Part shown: positions 54,664 through 63,633 of the stretch, piece after piece
Position numbering within the stretch: position 1 is the stretch's first letter
Layout: the number at the start of each line of letters is the position of its first letter
Source of the DNA: Saccharothrix sp. NRRL B-16348
Lineage (GTDB): Bacteria > Actinomycetota > Actinomycetes > Mycobacteriales > Pseudonocardiaceae
Assembly (NCBI RefSeq): GCF_001280085.1
Contig: NZ_LGED01000212.1
Coordinates: 1 to 64,000, forward strand
Direction: 5' to 3'
DNA length: 64,000 nt
The notes under the pieces: model-generated
Seen by the model: only the letters and a program-made list of their open reading frames with translations
Databases searched by the model: none
What the model was told of the DNA's origin: nothing
Position numbers and translations under genes: made by a program

Positions 54664-55519
54664 GGTGTAGGACGTGCAGGCGGTGGCGTAACACGGTGAC
54701 GGCTTCGGTGTCGCCATGGTCGGCGCGGCGGATGAAGGAGCCGAGGGTGTGCAGGTCGCGGAGGCCGCGCAGGGTCGGCAGGCCGGGCCAGTCGCGCAGG
54801 TCGTGGCCGTAGGCTCGGGCGAAGCGGTCCAGTTCGGTGGTGGTGCGGCCCATGCGGATGCCCTGGTAGGTGTTGGCCAGGTCCAGTTCGCGCGGGCCGG
54901 TGGCGGTCTCGTCCCAGTCGCCGAGCAGCCACTGGCCGCTGAGGGTGTCGAGCAGCATGTTGCCGGGGTAGGCGTCGCCGTGCAGGTGGCCGTTGCCCAG
55001 TGGGAAGTCGAGTGTGGCGTAGTCGGCCAGCAGTGCGTCTGCGGTGTCGGCGAGCCAGGCACGGTCGCCGGGGGATAGGCAGGCGGCCGTGGCGATGGCG
55101 GTGCGAAGGGAGGCGAGGGGCCGGTAGACGGGCAGGTCGACCGGTGGTGGCGGGAGTCGGTGCAGTTCGCGCAGCAGGCGGCCCAGCTCGGCCGGATCGG
55201 GCCGTGGGGGCGGGTCGGGTTGGGGGTAGTGGGTCCAGAAGGTGACCACGAGCCCGTCGCCGACGATCGGTTCGCCATGGGGCAGTGGGGCGGTGGCGGG
55301 GAAGCCCTGGCCGGTCAGCCAGCCGGCGACCGCCACCGCGCGCTCGGCGGCGGCCCGGTCGCCGGTGTGCACGCGGGCGACGGCGTCGACAGCGGGCAGC
55401 AGGTAGACCGTGGTGGCGTGGCGGTGCAGCAGCCGCAGCCCGCTGGTGTCCAGCCCCATCCGGTGGGCCCCGTCCACCACGAGTCCGGCGGGGTCCTGGT
55501 CAGGGTGCAGTGCGATCAC
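54629..55519 (-). CDS. aminoglycoside phosphotransferase (APH)-like kinase, copy 2
   Basis: The protein has 296 residues, paralogous to 28337-29245. The catalytic loop is GNGHLHGDAYPGNMLLD and the metal motif WLLGDWDETATGPRELDLA. The N-lobe includes TTVYLLPAVDAVARVHTG. GTG 55519 overlaps the end of the HTH-TPR gene by 20 bp. The C-terminal dozen residues come from a repeat element, so the native end may be lost. The substrate is unknown. Confidence 0.85.
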   Translation of the reverse strand: MIALHPDQDPAGLVVDGAHRMGLDTSGLRLLHRHATTVYLLPAVDAVARVHTGDRAAAERAVAVAGWLTGQGFPATAPLPHGEPIVGDGLVVTFWTHYPQPDPPPRPDPAELGRLLRELHRLPPPPVDLPVYRPLASLRTAIATAACLSPGDRAWLADTADALLADYATLDFPLGNGHLHGDAYPGNMLLDTLSGQWLLGDWDETATGPRELDLANTYQGIRMGRTTTELDRFARAYGHDLRDWPGLPTLRGLRDLHTLGSFIRRADHGDTEAVTVLRHRLHVLHHRESTAAWHNP

Positions 55520-56861
55520 CGGACGAATCTAGCGACCGCGCCGCCGTGGGCGCGTCGAGCAGGTCGCCCAACAGCTCCCGGGCGCGTTGGACGCCGCCGA
55601 CGTCGCTGATCAACCGCCGGGTGCGGCGGACCGCGGGTGGTAGTTGCGCGATGCGCTCACCGAATGGCAGGTGCCGCAGCGGCGCCAAGGCCGCCGCGGC
55701 GGCGTCGAAGTCCCGGTCGCGCAGGTGGCTGTGCGCGAGCACGATGCGGGTGAGTGCGACATCGCCGTAGGACCGCTCCTGTTCGGGTGCGGCGGCGTAG
55801 GCGGTGAGCGCGTCATGGGCGTGGCGGCGCGCGGCGGCAGGGTCGCCGAGCAGGTCGTGGGTGCCGGCGCGGTAGTAGGCCTGCTTGGTGTGCGGGAAGG
55901 TGAAGATCCCGCCGAAGGCGCTGACTTCGTCGTGCCGGTCGGGCAGTGTCTCCAGGTCGTGCAGGCGCCGCAGGGCGTCGAGGGCCCGAGCGGCGTCGCC
56001 TGTCCGTGCGCTCACCCGCGCTTCCAGGGCCACGGTGCGCCGGATGGTCTGCGTCCCGACCGCTCCTGCCGAGACCGGGGTGAGGAATCTCAGCGCTGCG
56101 GCCGGGGTAGGGCTCCACTCCAGGGCCAGGGCGGCGCTGCCGCGTGCCCACACACGCAGCGCGTCGCTGTCGGCGGCTTCGGCGCAGCGCTCGGCGGTGT
56201 GCAACTGGGCACGGGCGGCGGCGGGGTCGCCCAGATTCTGCGACGCGGAAGCCAGCAGCAGGCACCCGGTCCCGGCGACGAGGTAGGCGTCGCGGAGTTG
56301 ACGGGGCCGCACACCTCGACGGATCAACGTGAACGCGGCGTCGCGGACCCCGACGATGCGGGGGAGCAGGTCGACCGCGGGGGTGTGGACGTACTCGGTG
56401 GCCAGTTCCGCCAGTGACACGGCCAGCCAGTCCAGGTCGGGGTCGTCGACCGTGGCGGTCGCCAGTACGGAGCCGAAGTCGAGTGCGCGGCGCGCCGCGG
56501 CGGACATCAGCGCCTGCACATCGACCGGTTCCCCGGCCGCCGGTCGGCCGCCAGGCAGCGCGGCGTCGTCCGGCGGCGGTGTGCGGTGTGCTTGCTCCTG
56601 ACGAGCGGTCCCCTGTGTTTCGCCTGTCGATCGAACGCCGTGCGGTTCGCCGATCGGGAGTCCGTCGAGGAGTCGGTCGAGGTCGTCCATGGTGACGTGG
56701 AGTGCGTCGGCCAGGGCAGGGCGCTGTTCGGGCAGTGGGGTGCTGGTGCCGGCTTCCCAGGTGCGCACGGTCCTGGCGTTGACGCCGATTTTTTCGCCGA
56801 GGCGTTCCTGACTCAGCCCGTACATCATCCGCCGCTGCTGAAGCGTCTCCCGCCTCGCCAT
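55500..56861 (-). CDS. XRE-type HTH regulator with TPR domain, copy 2
   Basis: The protein has 453 residues. ATG 56861 is preceded by GGGAGGTG. The HTH (QQRRMMYGLSQERLGEKIGVNARTVRTWEAG) is nearly the same as in copy 1. The linker includes DLDRLLDGLPIGEPH, and TPR-like helices follow (ARAQLHTAERCAEAADSDAL, ARALDALRRLHDLETLPDRH). It is coupled to the APH-like kinase. The upstream 160 bp is also similar between the copies, which suggests the same control. Confidence 0.87.
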   Translation of the reverse strand: MARRETLQQRRMMYGLSQERLGEKIGVNARTVRTWEAGTSTPLPEQRPALADALHVTMDDLDRLLDGLPIGEPHGVRSTGETQGTARQEQAHRTPPPDDAALPGGRPAAGEPVDVQALMSAAARRALDFGSVLATATVDDPDLDWLAVSLAELATEYVHTPAVDLLPRIVGVRDAAFTLIRRGVRPRQLRDAYLVAGTGCLLLASASQNLGDPAAARAQLHTAERCAEAADSDALRVWARGSAALALEWSPTPAAALRFLTPVSAGAVGTQTIRRTVALEARVSARTGDAARALDALRRLHDLETLPDRHDEVSAFGGIFTFPHTKQAYYRAGTHDLLGDPAAARRHAHDALTAYAAAPEQERSYGDVALTRIVLAHSHLRDRDFDAAAAALAPLRHLPFGERIAQLPPAVRRTRRLISDVGGVQRARELLGDLLDAPTAARSLDSSGDRTAP

Positions 56862-57285
56862 CGCTACGTGACACCTCCCGTATCCAGGCCGGACACGCTA
56901 GACGAGATCCACTGGATTCAGCAGGTCGCGCCCGGTCACCGGTTGGCAGATCACCCGTTCGATGTAGGAGCGGTTCCTCAAGATCTCCTCAAGATCGCCG
57001 GTTGCGCACCTGGCTCCGCCAGGTATTGGGCGATTGGCTTGTGGCCGGTATCCGCCATCGTCCCGGTTTCGTAATCACGGTGGCCTTTCGCTTCGAGAAG
57101 GGTCCGCCGCCGCGCGCGTGGCCTGGACGACGGCGGATGCCCTGATGCATGTGAACCCACGCTTGGAGCACTTCGCGTATGCCGTCCGTCGTCTTCCCGA
57201 TCGTCGCAGCCGCCGTCTCGCTGTCCGCTTCGGATACACGGTCGACCACGACTACCTGCACGACCGTGAGTGTTGAGAGGACGGC
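56862..57285. other. upstream region of the HTH-TPR cassette copy 2 and of the STAND gene
   Basis: About 420 bp. The first 170 bp parallels 30631-30800. The 27-bp block at 56987-57013 is identical to 46951-46977. No gene is supported; both divergent promoters must lie here. Confidence 0.5.
56987..57013 (+). repeat. 27-bp repeat identical to 46951-46977
   Basis: CCTCAAGATCGCCGGTTGCG followed by cacctgg. A second partial copy (cctcaagatc) directly precedes it at 56976-56985, giving a short tandem. Confidence 0.75.
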
Positions 57286-59621
57286 ATGACCTCCGACGGC
57301 GTCGAGGTGAGCAACCGGCTCGACGGGATTGTGCACGGCCCGGCCGCGCAGGCAGGCCAGATCGACGTCATGCACATTCATGCCTCGACCGCTTCTGCCG
57401 CGCCGATCCCGTGGCAGCTTCCGCCGGCCCCGCGGGCGTTCACCGATCGACAGGACGACCGTGAGCGGTTGAACCACGTGTTGACCGGCACCAGGGGGGA
57501 CGACGCGGATGGCGGGATGGCCGCCGGCCCGGTGGTCATCGGCCTGTACGGCCCGACCGGTATCGGCAAGTCTGCGCTGGCCGTGCGGTGGCTGCACGAA
57601 CAGCACGATCGGCTCCCGGACGGGCAGCTGCACGCCCGGTTCGACACCGGCGGCCCGGTGGACGCTCCCGATCCGGATTCCGTTGTCAGCGGGTTCCTGC
57701 TCGCTCTCGGCATCGCCCAGTACGCACTGCCTGCCGAGCCCGATCAGGGGGTGGCGCTGTACCGGCCCCCGACCGTCGACCGTGTGTTGGCGGTGCTGCT
57801 CGACGACATCGGCGACGCGGGGGAGGTGGCGCCGTCGTTGCCCAGCGGATCCGGCCGCTGGCGGCTGTAACCAGTCGACGCCCGCTCGGGCAGCTTGTCG
57901 GCCGGAGTGCGCAGCCGCACCACGTCGCGGCACTGGACCACGACAACGGCCTCGCCCTGCACAGGGCAATCACCGACCCCGCTCGCGTACACGCCCACCT
58001 TGACGCCGCCGCGCTCGTCCGTCTCCGCGACGGGCGTCGCATGGCCATCGCGGCTCCGGCCGCGACCGCGGTGATCCGTGCGGGCGTGCCGCCGGCCGGG
58101 CTGGTCGCGGATCTCACCGAACAACCGCTGGACATCTTCGATCGGGATGGTGACAACTTCGTGGTACGCGCACTGCAGGCTGACTACGACGGCCTGGACC
58201 CACTGGGCCAAGAATTGTTCCGCCTGCTCGGAGTCCAACCGGTCAACCGGTTCCCCTTCCCGATACCGGCCGCGCTGATCGCACCCCCACAGAACCGTCC
58301 AACCCCGCTCGACGCCGTGGCCGCACGCGACGAGACGGGAGTCGACCCCGCTGGTGGTTCGCGGTCCCGCCACACGGGCCGTGTACGTCGGGTCCTCGAC
58401 GATCTCGTCACCGCCGACCTGCTCGTCCACCACCCTGCGGACAACGAGCCGTCGGCCGAGGTCACGGATCCGACCGGCGTGACCGGACCGATATGGACGA
58501 TCGGCGCGGCCCAGCAGCGCCTCGCCCGCGACCTCGCCGAAGCACTCGACCCTTCGGATGTGCGGGTCGCCGCGCTGGTCCGCGTGGTCGACGTGGTGCT
58601 GTGGCCGGCATTGCACGCCGCCGACTCTGTCGTCACGCCCTACCGGCGCCGCACGCCCTACCCGACGCCTCCGGACGGCCCGGCCGGGTCCGGTGGGCTG
58701 GGGGTGTTCGTCGACCGCCGGGATGCGTTGACCTGGCTGGAACGCCACGTCGACACCGTCGCCGCCTACGTCCGCGCTCTGTACGCGGCCGCCGAATACG
58801 AGCGAGTCTGGCACCTGGTCGACGCGCTGTGGGCACTGTGGCTGCACCGCAAGCACTACACGCTGAGGTTGGAGCTGGACGCGCTCGCGCTGCGCGCCGC
58901 CCAGGCGTTGGGCGATGAGTCCAAACAGGCGGAGATGTTCAAGCGGATCGGCCTCGCGCAGAACTCCCTGGGCGCCTACGACGAGGCGAAAGAGGCACTC
59001 ATGGCGGGCCTCGCGTTGCGCCTGAAGCTGCGTGACCGCTGGGGTGAGGCCGACTGCCGCAGCGCTCTGGGCCTGCACTACCAGGCCGTCGGCGACGTGG
59101 AGACCGGCAGCGTCCAGTTCCGGCTCGCGGCACAGTCGTACCGACAGCTGGGGGCGTACCGCGAGACGGCACTGACCCACCACAACCTCGGCGTGCTCCA
59201 GCTCGACGCCGGCCGGGTCGGCCTGGCACAGGTCATGTTGTCCCGGACGGTCGGGGAGTTCGCGGCGTTGGCCGAACCCGACGAGTACAACGCCTTGCGG
59301 GTCCGCATCGACCTGGCCCGCGTCCACCTCGCCGCCAAGCACTTCCGGGCCGCCCGTGACCACGCGGTCGAGGCCCTCGACGGGCTGCGGCGGCTCGGCA
59401 ACCCCGCCGAGCAGGCCCGCGCCCTGGAAGTCCTCGCCGACATCGCCCACGCCACCGCCGACCTGTCCTACCTGCCCAGGCTCGCCGACGCCCTCACCTT
59501 GTACGAGTCGGTCGACTCGCCGCACGCCGACCGGATCCGTGAGCGCTTGGCCGCCGACCGGCCCGCGACCGAGACCGAGGCCCAGAAAAGCCTCGGGGAG
59601 AACGGCGGGCAGCGCCCATGA
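57286..59621 (+). pseudogene. STAND (NB-ARC-like) ATPase with TPRs, one frameshift
   Basis: ATG 57286 follows AGAGGA. The N-terminus has GIVHGPAAQAGQIDVMHIHA, the QAG/HxH motif also seen in the other STAND genes. The P-loop is IGLYGPTGIGKSALAVRW and Walker B is LAVLLDDIGDAGEVAP. Near 57860 one G is missing (GGCCG-CTGG). The frame then ends at 57870, while the continuing frame reads LAAVTSRRPLGQLVG and proceeds through a winged helix and TPRs (QALGDESKQAEMFKRIGLAQ) to 59621. With one base restored it is a complete protein of about 778 residues. It may be a true pseudogene or a sequence error. Confidence 0.8.
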
Positions 59622-59806
59622 CCACGACGACGCGTGTCAGGTCTGCGCACGCCACCTGCTTACCCGCACGCGCCTGGACGCTGTGCTCGCCGCGACAGCC
59701 GACGACACGCACCCACACGAGGTGAGCAGCCCGCCGACGACCGACCGACCTTCTCACGCGTCGCAGCCCTGCTGACCATCGCGTCACCGATCGACAAGGA
59801 ACCGTT

Positions 59807-61174
59807 GTGGCCGTCCAGTTTCCGTGCAGCACCGTCGAGCGTTTGAAGGTGCTGTACCGCTTGTTGCCGGGCCCCGACTTCAGTGTCGGCAGTGCCGCAG
59901 AGCTGCTCGGCGAGGACATCGCCACCACCATCGACGCCATCACCGCCCTAGTCGAACTCGGTGCGCTGGAACCGTCCGGCATGTCACAGTCCGACCTCGC
60001 CCTCGGCGACTCCGCGACCGCGGTCATGCTGCGCTACAAGTCGACCGCACCACCGACCCGCCCGTTCGTGCTGCCGGCCGACGACAGGGAGACCGACGCG
60101 CTTCACCGGGTACTGCGCCGCTTGCTGTTGCACAGCACCGCTGTCGCGGTAGCGATCGCACCGGGCGAGTTCCGCTTCGCCGACCTGGGACCACTGCCGG
60201 TATTCGCCGACGGTGCTGCGGCGGTGGGGTGGTTCACCGCGGAGCGTGAGTCGGTGCTCGTCGCCCAGCGGGTGGCGTATGCGTTGCGCGATCTGCCGAT
60301 GACCTGGCGTTTCGCCGAGGCCGCGTATCCGGCTCTGGAGCTGTTGCGGCGCCACGAGGACCAGTTCGCGGTCCAGGATCTCGGGGCGACCGCGGCAGAC
60401 ATGTTCAACCATGCTTCGGCCGCTGTCTGCTACGCCCGGCTCGGCTCGTCGTGGAACGCCCTGGGCCGCTACCGCGATGCCGTCGTGGCAGGCCGGCGGG
60501 CGCAAGTCCTTGCCGAACGGCACGGCCACGCGTGGTCCCGCTTCACCGTCCACATGGTCCTCGGCGTCGCTCGCCGCGGCCTGCGCCAGTACGACCAGGC
60601 CTTCGCGGAGTTCTACGCCGCGTGGGAGATCGACGTGAGCGGATCGGCCGCCACGCCCGTCGGGTACGACACCACCCCGCACACCTCGTTCGGCCTGGTG
60701 GCTGCCGAGATCGCTCTCACCCACCTGGCCGCCGGTGACGCGGCTGCCGCGCTGGCACCGGCGCGTCAGGCTGTCGAGCACCTCGCCCGGGATCCGGGCC
60801 GCCGTCGCGACACGGTCTGGGCGCGCATCGTGCTCGGTCGCGTCCTGACCGCCGTCGGCCAGACCGCCGACGCGATCGACGTGCTCGACACCGCGCTCGA
60901 CGCGCTGGATTGGCACGTCGACCTGGACTACGCCGCCCGGATCAAGCAGGAGCGCGCGGACGCCGCCGCCGCGCACGGCGATCACGAGCAAGCACAGCGC
61001 GACCGCCACGACGCGATCCGCCTGCACGACCTGGCCGGCCACCACGACCTGGCCGACCGGATCCGGCACCTGCTGATGGCCTCGGGCACCGACACACCCA
61101 ACGGCGCCGACGCGCGCGACACCGGCACCGACGGATCGCCGGAATCGGAGGCGGGGTTCGACGACACCCGCTGA
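59807..61174 (+). CDS. TPR protein with N-terminal winged helix, paralogue 1
   Basis: The protein has 455 residues. GTG 59807 follows AAGGAA. Residues 8-55 (VERLKVLYRLLPGPDFSVGS then AAELLGEDIATTIDAITALV) look like a winged helix. A middle region (FADGAAAVGWFTAERESVLV) resembles the pre-TPR segment of AfsR-like proteins. TPRs follow from about 190 (SSWNALGRYRDAVVAGRRAQ, YDQAFAEFYAAWEID). It resembles the C-terminal half of STAND regulators without the ATPase. Its neighbour at 61263 has the same layout. Confidence 0.8.
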   Translation: MAVQFPCSTVERLKVLYRLLPGPDFSVGSAAELLGEDIATTIDAITALVELGALEPSGMSQSDLALGDSATAVMLRYKSTAPPTRPFVLPADDRETDALHRVLRRLLLHSTAVAVAIAPGEFRFADLGPLPVFADGAAAVGWFTAERESVLVAQRVAYALRDLPMTWRFAEAAYPALELLRRHEDQFAVQDLGATAADMFNHASAAVCYARLGSSWNALGRYRDAVVAGRRAQVLAERHGHAWSRFTVHMVLGVARRGLRQYDQAFAEFYAAWEIDVSGSAATPVGYDTTPHTSFGLVAAEIALTHLAAGDAAAALAPARQAVEHLARDPGRRRDTVWARIVLGRVLTAVGQTADAIDVLDTALDALDWHVDLDYAARIKQERADAAAAHGDHEQAQRDRHDAIRLHDLAGHHDLADRIRHLLMASGTDTPNGADARDTGTDGSPESEAGFDDTR

Positions 61175-61262
61175 GTGGCACGTCCCGCCGCTGTAGGCCG
61201 ATGACCCCAGCCGTACCCAGCGCGCCGTAGGACCACGGCGCCCACATCCCCGAAGGTGCGCC

Positions 61263-62606
61263 ATGAACAACCCGACCCACTCCCGAGACGCCACGGCACT
61301 ACTCGCTCGCGCCCACCTGTTCCCGGGCACGAGTTTCAGCCTGGGAACAGCTGCCGCCGCACTGGGCGGACGTGACGCGCTCGCCGCCGCGACGGTGGCC
61401 ACCGGCGAACTCCGCGCCGGCGGACAACTAGCACTCGACACCGCATCGAGCACCGGCGAACACGACATCGCGACGTTGCCCGGCGCTCCGACTCCGCGCT
61501 ACCGGTGGATGATCGAACCGGCCACCGCGGCCGGGAAGCTCGGAGCCGAGGAGCAGGACGAGTCACGACGACGGGTCCTGGACCACCTGCTGGACCACCT
61601 CTACGGTGTCGCCGAACGGCTGGATCCCGGCAAGTGGCGGCCCCTCGCGCCGCGGCACGTGCCGGTGTTCGACACCGAACTGCACGCCCTGGCCTGGTTC
61701 GACGCCGAGGCAGAGACCGTGATCGCGGCCCAGCTCGTCGCGTTCGACGCGGGCGACCTGGAGACGCCGTGGAGGTTCGCGGTGGCGGCCTGGTCCCCGC
61801 TGCGGGTACGGCGACGCCACGACGACCAGCTCGGTATTCAGGCGGTCGCCGCGAGAGCGGCGGACCGGGCCCGGGGGCGCATCGCCGAGGTGATCGCGGC
61901 CCCGCCGCTGGCACGCCAGGCGTACGCGTTGACAGGACTCGGCCTCTACGACGAGGCGGTCGACACCGCGACGTCGGCGCTGAAGTCGGCGGAGGAGATC
62001 GGTCACGACTGGTCGCGGTCCACCGCGCTGACCGAGCGGGGGCGCGCCCACCGCGCGCAAGGCAACCTCGGCCTGGCTTTGGCGGACCTGGTGGCCGCGC
62101 TGGAGATCGACCAGGACCGTGTCGTCATCGGGCCCGACGGTGAGCCGACCAGCCCGGCGACCGCCATCGGTCTGCGCTGGACCGAAATCGCCGACACGCA
62201 ACTGGCCGCCGGAGACATCGAGGCTGCGGTGCGGTCGGCCCGCAACGCGGTCACGGCGGTCACCAAGGATCCGCGCCGGCACCGCGAAACCGTCCGCGCC
62301 GTCGCCACACTCGGCCACGCGCTGATCGCCGCCGGGCACCCGCAGGAGGCGATCACCGAACTGCACGAAGCAGCGGACCTGATCGACCTCCACACCGACC
62401 CGGGCTACCTCGGGCGACTCAAGGAACTGATCGGCGACGCGCACGCCGCGCTGGGACACGTCGAACCGGCCCGACGTTTCCACGACGACGCGGTCCGCCT
62501 GTACGAGCAGAACGGTCAACCGGGCAACGCCGAGGCGCTGCGGACCCGGCTCGGACATCCGAGTCCGACCACCGATGACGACGGCACCACCGACCCTGCC
62601 GGCTGA
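61263..62606 (+). CDS. TPR protein with N-terminal winged-helix-like region, paralogue 2
   Basis: The protein has 447 residues. ATG 61263 follows GAAGGTG. The architecture is that of 59807-61174: TALLARAHLFPGTSFSLGTA at the start, VPVFDTELHALAWFDAEAET before the repeats, and TPRs such as ALTGLGLYDEAVDTATSALK and LGHALIAAGHPQEAITELHE. It is clearly a tandem duplicate that has diverged. The ligand is unknown. It is co-directional with the STAND and DUF574 genes. Confidence 0.8.
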   Translation: MNNPTHSRDATALLARAHLFPGTSFSLGTAAAALGGRDALAAATVATGELRAGGQLALDTASSTGEHDIATLPGAPTPRYRWMIEPATAAGKLGAEEQDESRRRVLDHLLDHLYGVAERLDPGKWRPLAPRHVPVFDTELHALAWFDAEAETVIAAQLVAFDAGDLETPWRFAVAAWSPLRVRRRHDDQLGIQAVAARAADRARGRIAEVIAAPPLARQAYALTGLGLYDEAVDTATSALKSAEEIGHDWSRSTALTERGRAHRAQGNLGLALADLVAALEIDQDRVVIGPDGEPTSPATAIGLRWTEIADTQLAAGDIEAAVRSARNAVTAVTKDPRRHRETVRAVATLGHALIAAGHPQEAITELHEAADLIDLHTDPGYLGRLKELIGDAHAALGHVEPARRFHDDAVRLYEQNGQPGNAEALRTRLGHPSPTTDDDGTTDPAG

Positions 62607-62685
62607 CACCGGGCAGGCAACCGCGCCGATCTCGCGGTTTACCGACTCACCGACCTCCCCGCGACCCGCAAGGAGCGTCCCGCCG

Positions 62686-63633
62686 ATGGCCGGCGCCAAC
62701 CAGGCATCACCACCGCCACACACCATCTCCGCCGAACACGCACACCCTGCGCGGGCGGCTGCCTACCTGCTCGGCGGAAGCGTGCACACGCAGGCCGACC
62801 GCGCCTTCGCCGAAAGTCTCGTCGCCCGATGGCCGAGATGGACCGCGGACCTCCGGGCTGCCGAGACGTTCCTCACCGGCGCGCTGCGCAGCCTGCACGG
62901 CGACGGCTTCGACCAGGTCATCGACCTGTCACCCGTGCTGCCCACGCCCGACGGGCCCTACGGCGCATTCGCCCCGGGGGCGGGTGTGCGCATGGTGCGT
63001 CTGGATCACGATCCCGCCACCGCCGCGCAGACGGCCGCCCTGCTGCGCGGCACGCCGCATCGGGTCGTCGAACGCGATCCGGATGCCCCGCAGACGGCAC
63101 TCACGCTGATCCACCAACGTCGGCTGCTGGATCTCCGCCGACCCGTGGTGCTGATGGCCGGGCTCGGCGCGCTGGAGAGCAGGCCGACCGGTTCGGCCCT
63201 GGAGCGGATGCTGGCCGTCTGGGGGAGCGAGCTGCCCAGCGGGTCGTTGCTGGTGTTCACCCACGACAGCGACGACGCACGCAGCCCGACCGAGGCGATG
63301 GCCGCCCGCGCGGCCCGAGCCCGCTACACGCAGCTGGGTATGGCGTTCACCGCCCGGTCGGGCGCGACGTTGTCGGTGTCGCTGCGCAACACCGGGTGGG
63401 CGCCCATCGAGTCGCTGACCTGGGCCACCCGCAGTCCCGCGCCCACGCACGGCATCGCCGCACGCGACCAGGGTCGGCCCGATGGCCGCGCGGCGTCAGT
63501 GCTGGCGGGCATCGCCGTACACCGACCGCGGCACCGAACCCCGACCAGACACGGCGGCAGGCACCCGTTGACCGGCGTGACCGGGCAATCCCCACCGCCG
63601 ATCACCCTCCGACCAGCAGGACAGCACCGATGA
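62686..63633 (+). CDS. DUF574-like methyltransferase-family protein
   Basis: The protein has 315 residues. ATG 62686 is chosen because AAGGAG lies 10 bases upstream; ATG 62575 inside the previous gene lacks a site. HPARAAAYLLGGSVHTQADR matches the DUF574 signature, and RSLHGDGFDQVIDLSPVLPT, VRMVRLDHDPATAAQTAALL and RPVVLMAGLGALES follow the Rossmann order. The SAM-binding glycines are largely absent, so it may bind rather than transfer. The stop overlaps the next start (ATGA). Confidence 0.7.
   Translation: MAGANQASPPPHTISAEHAHPARAAAYLLGGSVHTQADRAFAESLVARWPRWTADLRAAETFLTGALRSLHGDGFDQVIDLSPVLPTPDGPYGAFAPGAGVRMVRLDHDPATAAQTAALLRGTPHRVVERDPDAPQTALTLIHQRRLLDLRRPVVLMAGLGALESRPTGSALERMLAVWGSELPSGSLLVFTHDSDDARSPTEAMAARAARARYTQLGMAFTARSGATLSVSLRNTGWAPIESLTWATRSPAPTHGIAARDQGRPDGRAASVLAGIAVHRPRHRTPTRHGGRHPLTGVTGQSPPPITLRPAGQHR

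Noticed and set aside
59618..59722. 34-codon frame (MTTTTRVRSAHATC...) overlapping the STAND stop, as a possible peptide gene
   Set aside because: No modification enzyme nearby, no conserved core and no own ribosome site; the ATGA overlap alone is not enough.
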